From assembly GCF_013423785.1 (NCBI RefSeq), contig NZ_CP058952.1, positions 620,001 to 684,000 on the forward strand: a stretch of DNA of 64,000 nt, read 5' to 3'. Made by a program: the position numbers and the translations under genes. Below the pieces are notes generated by a model. It worked only from the letters and a program-made list of their open reading frames with translations. It was not told the origin of the DNA and did not search any database. Each line of letters starts with the position of its first letter. The first letter of the stretch is position 1. Shown one piece after another: positions 38,513 through 47,654 of the stretch. The DNA is from Chitinibacter fontanus. Lineage in GTDB: Bacteria > Pseudomonadota > Gammaproteobacteria > Burkholderiales > Chitinibacteraceae.

Positions 38513-39873
38513 ACACCCAACAGCCCACTACACCTGCGGCGGTCAGCTTTTGGCAGGCCTTTTTATTTTGGTTGAAATTGGGCTTGATCAGCTTTGGCGG
38601 CCCCGCCGGGCAAATCGCGATCATGCACCAAGAGTTGGTAGAAAATCGGCGCTGGATTTCGGAGCGGCGTTTTTTACACGCGCTGAATTATTGCATGGTG
38701 CTTCCCGGCCCTGAAGCACAACAATTAGCCACCTATATTGGCTGGCTGATGCATAAAACGCGAGGGGGTATTGCCGCAGGCGTGTTATTTGTATTGCCTT
38801 CTCTGCTTATACTCATTGCACTATCTTGGATCTATATTGCGTTTGGCAATGTACCACTGGTGGCGGGTTTATTTTATGGCATTAAGCCGGCGGTCACCGC
38901 CATCGTGGTGCAAGCGGCACATCGGATCGGCTCACGGGCGCTGAAAAATAATTTGCTTTGGGCGATTGCTGCAGCTTCCTTTGTGGCGATATTTGCTTTC
39001 AACGTGCCTTTTCCGCTGATTGTGGCTAGCGCAGCGCTACTTGGATATCTGGGCGGACGACTGGCTCCCGCTAAATTTACGGCTGGCGGCGGACACCACA
39101 GCACAGCGAAGCCATCGTATGGACCAGCACTAATCGATGATCACACGCCAACACCCGAGCATGCAATTTTCCGTTGGTCTCGCTTAGTGCAGATTATTGC
39201 CATTGCAGCCTTACTGTGGCTCGTTCCAATGGGGCTACTCTACGGCCTGTTTGGTTGGCAACATACCCTAACCCAAATGGGCTGGTTTTTTACCAAAGCA
39301 GCCCTCCTCACCTTTGGCGGCGCCTACGCAGTACTGCCCTATGTGTATCAAGGAGCAGTGGGACACTATCAATGGTTAAGCCCAACTCAGATGATGGATG
39401 GTTTGGCTTTAGGCGAAACCACCCCCGGCCCTTTGATTATGGTGGTGGCATTCGTGGGCTTTATCGGCGGCTATGTGCAAGCCGTGTTTGGCTCTGACTA
39501 CGTATTCTGGGCTGGCGCATTGGCGGCCACACTGGTCACGTGGTTTACGTTTCTGCCCTCATTTATCTTTATTTTGGCGGGTGGACCACTGATTGAAAGT
39601 ACCCACAACGATCTGAAGTTTACCGCCCCACTCACTGCCATCACCGCTGCCGTGGTCGGAGTGATTTTGAATTTGGCCTTGTTTTTTGGCTATCACGTCT
39701 GGTGGCCCCACGGCTTTAGCCCAGATTTAGCCGCAAGTTTGGCGGGGCTAGATTGGATAGCGTTGATTATTTCAGCGCTTGCCGCCATCGCCTTGTTCAA
39801 GTTCCGCCGAAGCGTAATTCAGGTCATCATCGGCAGCGCGTTCCTTGGGCTGGCAGCCAAATTGCTCGTATAA
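38509..39873 (+). CDS. chrA: ChrA chromate efflux transporter
   Basis: A 454-residue inner-membrane transporter of the CHR family (long form with two homologous halves). Each half starts with the family motif: FWLKLGLISFGGPAGQIAIMH in the first and FTKAALLTFGGAYAVLPYV in the second, each followed by GL-LGE-TPGP or MVLPGPEAQQ. About 10-12 membrane segments. Expected to export chromate. Translationally coupled to chrB. Confidence 0.93.
   Translation: MNTQQPTTPAAVSFWQAFLFWLKLGLISFGGPAGQIAIMHQELVENRRWISERRFLHALNYCMVLPGPEAQQLATYIGWLMHKTRGGIAAGVLFVLPSLLILIALSWIYIAFGNVPLVAGLFYGIKPAVTAIVVQAAHRIGSRALKNNLLWAIAAASFVAIFAFNVPFPLIVASAALLGYLGGRLAPAKFTAGGGHHSTAKPSYGPALIDDHTPTPEHAIFRWSRLVQIIAIAALLWLVPMGLLYGLFGWQHTLTQMGWFFTKAALLTFGGAYAVLPYVYQGAVGHYQWLSPTQMMDGLALGETTPGPLIMVVAFVGFIGGYVQAVFGSDYVFWAGALAATLVTWFTFLPSFIFILAGGPLIESTHNDLKFTAPLTAITAAVVGVILNLALFFGYHVWWPHGFSPDLAASLAGLDWIALIISALAAIALFKFRRSVIQVIIGSAFLGLAAKLLV
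38765..38815. repeat. 51-bp bipartite repeat inside chrA, one mismatch
   Basis: GGGTAT at 38766 and ATACTC at 38809 at the family spacing. It lies in coding sequence, so chance is possible. Confidence 0.35.
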
Positions 39874-39957
39874 AACCAACTGCACTTTGCGTGTAGATTG
39901 GCGTTGGCGGCGATGGCTAAAGCCAAATCGGCTTGGTCATCATCAGCAGTAGATGGC

Positions 39958-40008
39958 AGGGTATTGAATCCCAAATATTAATTATCAAGCCATAGCTTGA
40001 TATACCCC
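39958..40008. repeat. 51-bp bipartite repeat, exact arms
   Basis: AGGGTAT and ATACCCC ends. It lies between the convergent chrA and CRY-DASH genes and covers the last codons and stop of the latter. Confidence 0.75.
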
Positions 40009-41264
40009 TGATCAGGGTCGTACATTTTGGCTTGCTTATCCGTATTAAAACGCCGGTTTGGGCGCGGATCCGTACCGAGCCCTGCCAGATACAACCAATT
40101 GCCCTGATTGCTATACACATCGTAATCAAGCAGCTGCGCTTCGAACCAAGCAGCACCGGCGCGCCAATCGCATTGCAAATCATGAATCAGATAGCTGGCG
40201 ACATTCTGCCGCATTCGGTTGGATAAATAGCCTGTCGCGGCAAGCTCACGCATAGCAGCGTCGATGAATGGCTGGCCGGTATCGGCCTGACACCAGCGCA
40301 CAAATTGCTCAGGGTGATGCGGCTGCTCAAGCCGCCCTTTTAAGCCACCAGCGCGATAAAGCTGAGCGCCAAAGCGCCAATGCAGCAGGCGGAAATAATC
40401 GCGCCATAGCAATTCAAACCAGATCCAATAGCTACTGTCATTCGCGCCGACTTGGGCTTCATGCTCGCGCAAGGTCTGTAGAATCTGCCGGGCCGAGATC
40501 GCCCCCGTAGCCAGCCATGGCGAAAACTTGCACGAATAATCAGTGCCAATCAGGCCATTACGCGTTTGCTTGTACTGATCAGCCAAACCGCTGGCAAAGT
40601 AGCGCTGTAGATGCGCTAATCCACAGCTTGCCCCGCCACGCCAAGCTGCGCTGGCATAGGGAAAAGCGCTGCGAGCATCCACAACAGGCTCGCCACGCAG
40701 CGCTAGCCAATCGGGTGCTGGATAATCGTGAATTTGCGCTGGCGCAGGCGGCAATGCGCTGGGCGCAGCCAAAGGCGCGGGTGGTGTAATTGCGGCGGCC
40801 TCGATTTGCTGGCGAAAAGTAGTAAAAACCAGCGGTAACTGTTCGGGTGCGAACGGCAAGCGGGCAGGGTCCAGCATGCTCGACTGCCACACCGTATGCA
40901 GCAGGCAATTTTGCGCGCGTAATGCCTGACATTGCGCGATTTCTTCAGGTGCAAAAATGGCTTCGCAATAAATCGCCTCGGCCGCCAAAGACTGCATGAG
41001 CGCGGGTAACACCTGCTCGGGCTTGCCGTAGATAATCAGCAGCTGTTGCCCCAACTGCTGGCACTGTGCAGCCAAATCCTGAAGGGTATCAGCTAGAAAA
41101 GCTTTTCTGTGCTGATCTACACGAACAAACCCCCACGCCGTATTTTCATCGGGTGGCAAGCAATAGACCAAAGCCAGCTGTTCGGCCTGCGCGCAGGCTT
41201 GCTGCAGCGCTGGATTATCAGCCAGCCGTAGATCATTCCGAAACCAGTAAATGGCAGTCCGCAT
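39978..41264 (-). CDS. DASH-type cryptochrome/photolyase
   Basis: FAD and folate-binding blue-light flavoprotein of 428 residues. The photolyase alpha/beta domain starts at IYWFRNDLRLADNPAL. The FAD domain has DYSCKFSPWLATGAISARQI, SSYWIWFELLWRDYFRLLHW, LSNRMRQNVASYLIHDL and the CRY-DASH signature NWLYLAGLGTDPRPNRRFN. The ATG at 41264 (GGGA 8 bases upstream) gives a canonical start; a GTG at 41291 would overlap the previous gene by 4 bases. Last gene of a four-gene light/repair operon. Confidence 0.92.
   Translation of the reverse strand: MRTAIYWFRNDLRLADNPALQQACAQAEQLALVYCLPPDENTAWGFVRVDQHRKAFLADTLQDLAAQCQQLGQQLLIIYGKPEQVLPALMQSLAAEAIYCEAIFAPEEIAQCQALRAQNCLLHTVWQSSMLDPARLPFAPEQLPLVFTTFRQQIEAAAITPPAPLAAPSALPPAPAQIHDYPAPDWLALRGEPVVDARSAFPYASAAWRGGASCGLAHLQRYFASGLADQYKQTRNGLIGTDYSCKFSPWLATGAISARQILQTLREHEAQVGANDSSYWIWFELLWRDYFRLLHWRFGAQLYRAGGLKGRLEQPHHPEQFVRWCQADTGQPFIDAAMRELAATGYLSNRMRQNVASYLIHDLQCDWRAGAAWFEAQLLDYDVYSNQGNWLYLAGLGTDPRPNRRFNTDKQAKMYDPDQGYIKLWLDN
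41083..41133. repeat. 51-bp bipartite repeat inside the CRY-DASH gene, one mismatch
   Basis: GGGTAT at 41084 and AAACCC at 41127. Weakest member; could well be chance. Confidence 0.25.
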
Positions 41265-41287
41265 TTTTTTCATCCCGTTTGAACGGC

Positions 41288-42304
41288 TCACTGCGCTGCG
41301 CTAGCCAGCAAAGCTTCGGCGGCAGCTAGACCGGATAAATACGCGCCTTCAACGCGCCCACCTTCCAGCCAGTCGCCAGCCAGCATCAAGCCGGATGTCG
41401 CCTGCTGGGGCACCGGCTGCTCGCAGCTTCCGCGTGCATAGCGCCAACGGTGCGCTCCCAGGTGTGTAAACTCTGCTGCGGGTGCCCCCCAGCCGTGCAG
41501 CAAACGGCTGAACTCTGCACTGAGCAATTGGCTGACTACTTCAGCTGATTGCTCTAGCTGCGCCTGCGACCATTCGGGGCTAGCATGGAGTACCCAGTGC
41601 TCCCCAGCGCGGCCCGCTTTACTGCTATCGTGCGCGATCCAGCCCAGCGGCCCGCTATTGATAAACGCCGCAGCAAAAGGCAGTTGAATCGCATGCGCGC
41701 AGCTCACCATCACCGCCCAGCAAGGCTGCATTTGTGCCTGCGCAGCTAGCGGCCAGGCAGGATGGGCAGTTGGAATCAGCTTGGCAGCTTGCGGTGCGGG
41801 GATTGCCAGTACTACTTGTGTGGCGACCCAGCACTGATCACCCGCCTGCACCTGCCAGCCCAGTGCGTGTGCTTGCAGCGCATCGACTTCGACATTGGGC
41901 AAAACCTGCAACGGCTCAGCCATTTGGCGTAAAGGCGCATTCATCGCAGGTATACCAACAAAACGCTGCTGCGGCGAGCTTTCGCCTAGCGTTTGCCCAT
42001 CCCACGCATATACCGGTGCAGTCCAAGCGCAGACCACCCTAGCTCGCAGCCAATGTGCTACTTGCCGACGAAAAGCAGCTGAACGTGCGGTGAAATATTG
42101 CGCACCATGATCCCACTGCGCCGTATCACTACGTCGGGTGGCCATTCGCCCGCCGATTCCACGTGATTTATCCAGCACCAACACTCGCCTGCCGGCGGCC
42201 TGTAGCCGCTGCGCCGCACTCAGGCCAGCCATCCCCGCGCCGATCACAATCACATCCCATCTTGCATCTGCCTGCACGCTAAACCCTTTTTTACTGATGC
42301 TCAC
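41288..42304 (-). CDS. Renalase-like FAD-dependent amine oxidoreductase
   Basis: A 338-residue flavoprotein. The FAD motif is VIVIGAGMAGLSAAQRLQAAG, followed by LVLDKSRGIGGRMATRR and WDHGAQYFTARS, which match bacterial renalase-like proteins. A C-terminal block LMLAGDWLEGGRVEGAYLSGL closes the FAD site. It is flanked by photolyase genes with 4-base overlaps (GTG start at 42304 within the upstream stop). Renalases oxidise off-pathway dihydronicotinamide isomers; that role here is inferred. Confidence 0.85.
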   Translation of the reverse strand: MSISKKGFSVQADARWDVIVIGAGMAGLSAAQRLQAAGRRVLVLDKSRGIGGRMATRRSDTAQWDHGAQYFTARSAAFRRQVAHWLRARVVCAWTAPVYAWDGQTLGESSPQQRFVGIPAMNAPLRQMAEPLQVLPNVEVDALQAHALGWQVQAGDQCWVATQVVLAIPAPQAAKLIPTAHPAWPLAAQAQMQPCWAVMVSCAHAIQLPFAAAFINSGPLGWIAHDSSKAGRAGEHWVLHASPEWSQAQLEQSAEVVSQLLSAEFSRLLHGWGAPAAEFTHLGAHRWRYARGSCEQPVPQQATSGLMLAGDWLEGGRVEGAYLSGLAAAEALLASAAQ

Positions 42305-43836
42305 AATTGATCAATCTGCTGCAAATACTGCTCGGCCTGGAGCAAAGTGGCTTGCTGCTCATCCGCTGGCATCTTGCGCCAGGTTTGGTAAGTCATTCCC
42401 AAGCGGGGATTATTTTGCAAACGTGGCGCATGGCGCTGATGAAAATGCCAATACAGGCTATTGAATGGGCAAGCGCCATCGCCGTGGCGCAACTTGGCCT
42501 GATAGTGGCAACCCTTGCAATAATCACTCATTTTGCTGATATAGCTGGCCGATCCGGCATACGGTTTACTGCCGAGCAGGCCGCCATCGGCATACTGGCT
42601 CATCCCACGGGTATTGGGCATTTCAACCCACTCAAAGGCATCCACATAAATCCCCAGATACCACGCATCGACCTGATCTGGGTCTATCCCGGCCAGTAGC
42701 GCAAAATTGCCAGTGACCATCAACCGCTGAATATGATGGGCATAACCCAAAGCCAAGGACTGATCAATCGCGTGTTTAAGGCAGTTCATCCGCGTCTGAC
42801 CATCCCAATACCAGCGTGGCAAGTCGCGCTGATGTTGCAATTCATTCAGTTGCGCATAGCCGGGCATGCGCGCCCAATACACCCCGCGAACAAATTCGCG
42901 CCAGCCTAATATCTGCCGCACAAAACCTTCCACCGTCGAAAGCGAAACGCGCCCAGCGGCAAATTCATCCAGTGAGGCATGGATCACCTCTAGCGGGTGC
43001 AGCAATTTCAGATTGAGCGCAAACGAAATACCGGCATGAAACAGCGTGGGCGACGCGGTACTCATCGCATCCTGATACGCGCCAAAATGTGGCAAGGCCT
43101 GCGCCGTAAACACGGCCAGCGTTGCTTTAGCCTCACTACGACTGATCGGCCAGCCAAAGTTCGCCGCCTGCGGCTCGCCGATGGTTTTAATCCCGGCGGC
43201 CTCAATCTCTTGCCACAACTCACTTAAATCTTTGGGATGCGCCAGCCAAGCCGGTGCAGGCGGCTGGCCAGACCAGCGTTTGCGGTTGTCCTGATCAAAA
43301 TTCCACTGCCCACCCAGCGGCTGGCCGTGCTCATCGAGCAAAATTCGATATTGCTTGCGCAGCGCGCGGTAAAAAAACTCCATGCGTGGAATTTTGTGCG
43401 CAAATTGCTGGCTAATCGCAGCGCGATCAACTAGAAAATGCTCGCAATCGACGACGTTAACCGCAATGCCCAGCTCATCCTGCGCCGCTTGGAGCATCGC
43501 CTCCACGCGAAACTCATCGGCCTGCTGCCGCTCCAGCTGCGTGATCTGCTCACTGGCAACCAGCTGGCGCAAGTTCTGAAGGAAATCCTGCTGATTATCG
43601 GCGTCACCAATTTTGAAATAACGCACCCGATAACCCGCTTGCTGCAAAGCCTGCGCAAAGCCGCGCATCGCAGCAAAAATACCCAGCACTTTTTGCGCAT
43701 GGTGCCAGGCGTAATCGGTTTCGCTACGCAGCTCCATCAGCACATACAGCACATCGCTGCGGCTGCGCTCGGTCGCCGAAAACCAGCTATGCCGGATATT
43801 GAGCTGATCACCCAATAGCAATCTGAGCGTACTCAT
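42301..43836 (-). CDS. FeS-type bacterial cryptochrome/(6-4) photolyase
   Basis: A 511-residue member of the FeS-BCP group (PhrB/CryB). Unlike classical photolyases it starts with [10 protein letters not shown], and has [34 protein letters not shown] and the FAD region. Four cysteines placed for a 4Fe-4S cluster are in [19 protein letters not shown] and GDGACPFN. PhrB of Agrobacterium repairs (6-4) photoproducts; that activity is likely but not certain. Its start overlaps the DUF2256 gene stop (ATGA). Confidence 0.92.
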   Translation of the reverse strand: MSTLRLLLGDQLNIRHSWFSATERSRSDVLYVLMELRSETDYAWHHAQKVLGIFAAMRGFAQALQQAGYRVRYFKIGDADNQQDFLQNLRQLVASEQITQLERQQADEFRVEAMLQAAQDELGIAVNVVDCEHFLVDRAAISQQFAHKIPRMEFFYRALRKQYRILLDEHGQPLGGQWNFDQDNRKRWSGQPPAPAWLAHPKDLSELWQEIEAAGIKTIGEPQAANFGWPISRSEAKATLAVFTAQALPHFGAYQDAMSTASPTLFHAGISFALNLKLLHPLEVIHASLDEFAAGRVSLSTVEGFVRQILGWREFVRGVYWARMPGYAQLNELQHQRDLPRWYWDGQTRMNCLKHAIDQSLALGYAHHIQRLMVTGNFALLAGIDPDQVDAWYLGIYVDAFEWVEMPNTRGMSQYADGGLLGSKPYAGSASYISKMSDYCKGCHYQAKLRHGDGACPFNSLYWHFHQRHAPRLQNNPRLGMTYQTWRKMPADEQQATLLQAEQYLQQIDQL

Positions 43837-43976
43837 CCCACACTCCTGCGCTTAGCACACCGAACGCTGCAGTATTTCACTGCCTCCCAGTTTTTTTCCC
43901 ACTTTTTGCGCCAGACAAAAGCACGCAAACACACGGGACAGATTTTTTGCGGCAAATGTAGTTTATGGTGTGCCAT
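43833..43976 (-). CDS. DUF2256 small zinc-ribbon protein
   Basis: A 47-residue protein ([20 protein letters not shown] to [12 protein letters not shown]) with two cysteine pairs, CPVC and CSVRC, around [14 protein letters not shown], typical of DUF2256. Such proteins usually neighbour photolyase or cryptochrome genes; their role is unknown. The TGA overlaps the ATG of the FeS photolyase. No clear ribosome site precedes the ATG at 43976, so it may be leaderless. First gene of the operon. Confidence 0.85.
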   Translation of the reverse strand: MAHHKLHLPQKICPVCLRAFVWRKKWEKNWEAVKYCSVRCAKRRSVG

Positions 43977-43989
43977 GAGAATTAAACCG

Positions 43990-44040
43990 TGGGTATTGCT
44001 GCCAAAGTAATGTTCATTGGGATCTAGCGGGCCATACCCA
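43990..44040. repeat. 51-bp bipartite repeat, exact arms
   Basis: TGGGTAT and ATACCCA ends. It lies just upstream of the DUF2256 gene start, where the operon promoter should be. Confidence 0.75.
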
Positions 44041-44240
44041 TAGATAGAAGTGAGACAAATAGCGCCGCTGTATCAGCTGTGACTCCGTATTAAGGGATCA
44101 ATGCTACTACATAGTAATAATAAAAACCATCAGGTAACCACCCAATTATCCAATGCTGATTTGCGCAGCTCAAACCGAACAACAACGGGCGATCAGGCCT
44201 TAGCCAACGGGTTACAGATCGGCACTCGCAAATACCTATA

Positions 44241-44291
44241 GGTGTATCTCTTTGAGATCAATATTTTGCAAAGATCACAACGCAATACCCA
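44241..44291. repeat. 51-bp bipartite repeat, one arm mismatch
   Basis: GTGTAT at 44242 and ATACCC at 44285 with the 37-base spacing. Second copy in the same gap between the YbdD-like gene and the DUF2256 operon; the rest of this 364-base gap shows no gene. Confidence 0.55.
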
Positions 44292-44293
44292 AT

Positions 44294-44321
44294 AAAAACC
44301 CCTAGCCATAACTAGGGGTTT
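44294..44321 (-). terminator. Terminator after the cstA operon
   Basis: Minus-strand AAAACCCCTA/TAGGGGTTTT stem with an 8-base loop, then TTATTGG; located 18 bases past the YbdD-like stop. Confidence 0.85.
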
Positions 44322-44339
44322 TCGGTTCTGCCCAGCGAC

Positions 44340-44717
44340 TTAGCACGGGCATTTATTGACATTACCAGCCCCGGGGAAACGGGCATCTAAACAGTAACGA
44401 TGAAACTCTTCTCGCGTGAACGGTGTGGCTCCAGGGTGCTGGCTGCGCATGTGATCGACGTAATATTCATAATCATGAATCCCAACCATCAATCGACACG
44501 TCTGCACCACTTTTTGCGCCGTATCTTTTAAGCCAGTGAGCCAGTTAGACCCCAAACTATAGCGGCGGAAATCATCCGGGCTCATTAGCACACCATACGG
44601 ATTAGTTAATCGCTGCTCGGCCACGTAGCGATCATATTCATCCTGAAAAGTCTCGTCGCTGAGCGCTACCCGCTCAGCGCGGGCAGCAGCTGGTAGCAAA
44701 AAGCTAAGATCAAGCAC
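44340..44717 (-). CDS. YbdD/YjiX-like protein with internal duplication
   Basis: Small partner protein of CstA-type transporters (DUF466). The C-terminal half (about 60-125) matches YbdD, including LMVGIHDYEYYVDHMRSQHP and EEFHRYCLDARFPG. Upstream, residues 28-59 repeat the motif in weaker form with a period of 55 residues (Y-D-x-Y-V...R...P...DDF-R-Y-L). The GTG at 44717 with GAGG 6 bases upstream, overlapping the cstA stop by 8 bases, is the preferred start (125 residues, nearly twice the usual length). An ATG at 44585 would give only the second half plus linker. Confidence 0.75.
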   Translation of the reverse strand: MLDLSFLLPAAARAERVALSDETFQDEYDRYVAEQRLTNPYGVLMSPDDFRRYSLGSNWLTGLKDTAQKVVQTCRLMVGIHDYEYYVDHMRSQHPGATPFTREEFHRYCLDARFPGAGNVNKCPC

Positions 44718-46782
44718 GGCTGGCCTCGGGCTGCAAATTCGCCGCGCCGCCAATTTCATTCACGGTCGGTTGAGCATGGCCAAGTGCTTTCCGAACGTGA
44801 ATCACTGTTGCAATCAGCATGGTGAACGCCACCAGCATAAAGAAAGCGCACAGCCCTGCGTTGATCTGGTTATTGAACACAATGCGCTCCATATCAGCGA
44901 TGCTTTTCGCCGGTGCGAGCAGAGTGCCGTCAGCAATCGCGTTTTTAAAGCGATCAGCTTGCGCCAGAAAACCAATCTTCGGATTTTCATGGAAGATTTT
45001 TTGCCAACCCGCCGTCATCGAGGTAATGAACAACCACGCAGTAGGTAGCAAAGTCACCCACGCATAGCGCTCTTTTTTCATTTTGAACAACACCACGGTG
45101 CCAAGCAGCAAGGCCATCGAAGCGAGCATCTGGTTACCAATACCAAACAGTGGCCATAGTGTGTTAATCCCACCTAACGGATCGGTCACCCCTTGGTAAA
45201 CAAAGAACCCCCAGCCCGATACGGCCACTGCGGTACCGAACATATTGCCCACCCAAGAATGGCTTTTTGCCATGCCGGGAATAAACACGCCCACGGTGTC
45301 TTGCACCATAAAACGACAAGCGCGTGTGCCAGCATCAACGGCAGTCAGGATGAACAAGGCTTCAAACAAAATAGCAAAGTGATACCAGAACGACATCATC
45401 GCCGTGCTGTTGAAAATATCGCTAATAATATGCGCCATGCCCACCGCAAAGGTTGGTGCGCCGCCAGCACGGGACAGAATCGAATGCTCACCGACGTCTT
45501 TGGCGATTTGCGTCAGCACTTCCGGCGTAATCAAAAAGCCCCAGCCATTAATCACTGTTGAAGCACTTTCTACCGTTTTACCGATCACTGCGGCGGGTGA
45601 ATTCATCGCAAAATAAACGCCAGGATCGAGCACCGAAGCACAAATCAGCGCCATGATCGCTACGAATGATTCGCACAGCATCGAGCCATAGCCAATCATG
45701 CGCATATGGCTTTCTTTTTCGACCAGTTTTGGCGTCGTACCTGATGAAACTAGCGCGTGGAAGCCTGAAATCGCGCCGCAGGCAATGGTGATAAACAGGA
45801 ACGGGAATAAGGAGCCTGAGAATACCGGGCCAGAACCATCAATAAACTTCGTCAACGCCGGCATTTTGAGTTCTGGCGCAGCAAACACGATACCAACAGC
45901 CAAACCAGCAATTACGCCGATTTTCAGGAAAGTCGACAAGTAATCCCGTGGCGCAAGCAATAACCACACCGGCAAGGCCGACGCGATAAACCCATACAGC
46001 ACCAAGGCAATGGTGAGCTGCGGGCCAGTCATCGTGAAGAATGGGCCCCAGTATGGATGAGCCGCAATATCACCGCCGTAAATAATAGCCGCCATCATCA
46101 GCACAAAGCCAATCACGGAAATCTCACCAATGCGCCCCGGACGGATATAGCGCATATACACGCCCATAAACAAGGCAATCGGGATCGTCGCAGCAATCGA
46201 GAACACGCCCCAAGGGCTTTCGGCCAAAGCTTTAATGACGACCAGTGCCAGCGCTGACAAGATGATAATCATCACACCCAGCGCGCCGACCATCACAATA
46301 AAGCCCGGAATCGTACCGAGTTCCTGCTTGGCCATTTCGCCCAAGCTACGACCATCGCGGCGGGTGGAAATAAACAAAATCAAGAAGTCTTGCACCGCGC
46401 CAGCGAGCATCACGCCAACCAAGATCCAGATCGTACCGGGCAAAAAGCCCATCTGCGCCGCCAGAATCGGCCCCACCAGCGGGCCAGCACCAGCAATCGC
46501 CGCAAAATGGTGGCCAAACAGCACCCATTTATTGGTCGGCACATAATCGAGGCCATCGTTACGACGCACCGCAGGCGTGAGCCGACTATCGTCGAGCTCG
46601 AACACTTTTTCAGCGATAAATTTGGAATAAAACCGATAGGCAATGCTGTAACAGCTGATCGCCGCCAGCACCAACCACACCGCGTTGACGTGTTCACCGC
46701 GTGATAGCGCCAACATGGCGAACGAAAATGCGCCAACTAGCGCAATCGCCATCCAAGCACCCCATTGCTTGATTGAGCTCAT
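44710..46782 (-). CDS. cstA: CstA/BtsT family pyruvate transporter
   Basis: A 690-residue inner-membrane carrier with about 16-18 hydrophobic helices. Family blocks include VPTNKWVLFGHHFAAIAGAGP, LVGPILAAQMGFLPGTIWIL and ALVSSGTTPKLVEKESHMRMIG. E. coli BtsT and CstA take up pyruvate (CstA also peptides). The upstream region holds BtsR-like sites, and a BtsS/BtsR-like pair is encoded 900 bases upstream, so induction by extracellular pyruvate is likely. It overlaps the YbdD-like gene. Confidence 0.93.
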   Translation of the reverse strand: MSSIKQWGAWMAIALVGAFSFAMLALSRGEHVNAVWLVLAAISCYSIAYRFYSKFIAEKVFELDDSRLTPAVRRNDGLDYVPTNKWVLFGHHFAAIAGAGPLVGPILAAQMGFLPGTIWILVGVMLAGAVQDFLILFISTRRDGRSLGEMAKQELGTIPGFIVMVGALGVMIIILSALALVVIKALAESPWGVFSIAATIPIALFMGVYMRYIRPGRIGEISVIGFVLMMAAIIYGGDIAAHPYWGPFFTMTGPQLTIALVLYGFIASALPVWLLLAPRDYLSTFLKIGVIAGLAVGIVFAAPELKMPALTKFIDGSGPVFSGSLFPFLFITIACGAISGFHALVSSGTTPKLVEKESHMRMIGYGSMLCESFVAIMALICASVLDPGVYFAMNSPAAVIGKTVESASTVINGWGFLITPEVLTQIAKDVGEHSILSRAGGAPTFAVGMAHIISDIFNSTAMMSFWYHFAILFEALFILTAVDAGTRACRFMVQDTVGVFIPGMAKSHSWVGNMFGTAVAVSGWGFFVYQGVTDPLGGINTLWPLFGIGNQMLASMALLLGTVVLFKMKKERYAWVTLLPTAWLFITSMTAGWQKIFHENPKIGFLAQADRFKNAIADGTLLAPAKSIADMERIVFNNQINAGLCAFFMLVAFTMLIATVIHVRKALGHAQPTVNEIGGAANLQPEASRA

Positions 46783-46857
46783 ACCCGACCTCAGTAGCTA
46801 AGTTTATGACACGCTGATATTAGGTGGCTCAAGCAAGCTAGTGGGTTAGAAAGTCAG

Positions 46858-46906
46858 GAAGCGGCAGTCGGCACAATTAAGCGGTTGCTAGATCAAATTG
46901 AGCGGC
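46858..46906 (-). promoter_or_regulatory. Predicted BtsR (YehT) operator upstream of cstA
   Basis: On the plus strand, GAAGCGGC (46858-46865), TAAGCGGT (46878-46885) and TGAGCGGC (46899-46906). The last two are separated by 13 bases and, read on the minus strand, give GCCGCTCA-N13-ACCGCTTA. E. coli BtsR binds ACC(G/A)CT(C/T)A-N13-ACC(G/A)CT(C/T)A as I recall it. The three half-sites repeat every 20-21 bases, about two helical turns, 75-125 bases upstream of the cstA start. Confidence 0.65.
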
Positions 46907-47026
46907 AGCTCATTTGATTTAGCGCAGCAAAATTAAATGTAAATATTGCCAATGTGTATGGTGTTCGATCACAGACTTATGCGAGTGGACGCACGCGTCA
47001 GCGCCCGCAAGCATGGGTCGTCACCA

Positions 47027-47566
47027 TCAAACTTCCGTGTGCGGGCGCAACTGAATAAATAGATCAAACTCACCCTCTTCGGGTAAGACCACGGTTCCAT
47101 TCGGCAGAAAACCAGCTCGTTGCACAACCGCGCGTGACGCGGTATTGGACTCTTTCACAATGGCCACAATAGCTGGCAGATCAGGGCAATGGGTATATAG
47201 CTCAGCACAAGCACAGATAACAGCCTCTGCTGCATACCCCTTACCACGATAATCGCGCGACAAAGCATAAGCCACTTCAGGATAGGGCGAATTGAGCCCT
47301 TCTTTATCCCACAACCCCACCCAACCGATCAGCTCACCATCACCGGCAAGACAGATCGCATAGAGCCACAAAGGTTGCTGCGGATTAAAAGCGCTGTAAT
47401 TGCCCTGCCACCAGGCTAGATAACCATGTAACTGTTCGGCGGTCATCGCCCAGTCCGGCAAAATATCGGTAATCTGTGCTTGCCGAGTCAGCGCATACAA
47501 AGCGGCAAAATCATCCGGCGTAAAACAGCGCAGATTTAGGCGCTCGGTAATCAGATTTGGGCGCAT
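47027..47566 (-). CDS. GNAT-family N-acetyltransferase (RimJ/RimL-like)
   Basis: A 179-residue acetyltransferase. The N-terminus ITERLNLRCFTPDDF is typical of RimJ-like enzymes; motif A, the acetyl-CoA loop, is SRDYRGKGYAAEAV, and motif B includes ESNTASRAVVQRAGFLPNG. The target (ribosomal protein, other protein or small amine) is unknown. AAAGG is 6 bases before ATG 47566. It lies between cstA and btsR but faces the same way with separate spacing. Confidence 0.88.
   Translation of the reverse strand: MRPNLITERLNLRCFTPDDFAALYALTRQAQITDILPDWAMTAEQLHGYLAWWQGNYSAFNPQQPLWLYAICLAGDGELIGWVGLWDKEGLNSPYPEVAYALSRDYRGKGYAAEAVICACAELYTHCPDLPAIVAIVKESNTASRAVVQRAGFLPNGTVVLPEEGEFDLFIQLRPHTEV
47190..47240. 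repeat. 51-bp bipartite repeat inside the GNAT gene, exact arms
   Basis: TGGGTAT and ATACCCC at the family spacing, wholly within coding sequence that also encodes the acetyl-CoA loop region. Confidence 0.65.
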
Positions 47567-47654
47567 GGTTAGCCTTTCACTCTCAAAAATAGCGGCGCGC
47601 AATAAAATGGATGCCACGGCCGGCTTGAAAGGCTCAGTCTAGCCATGCTCAATG

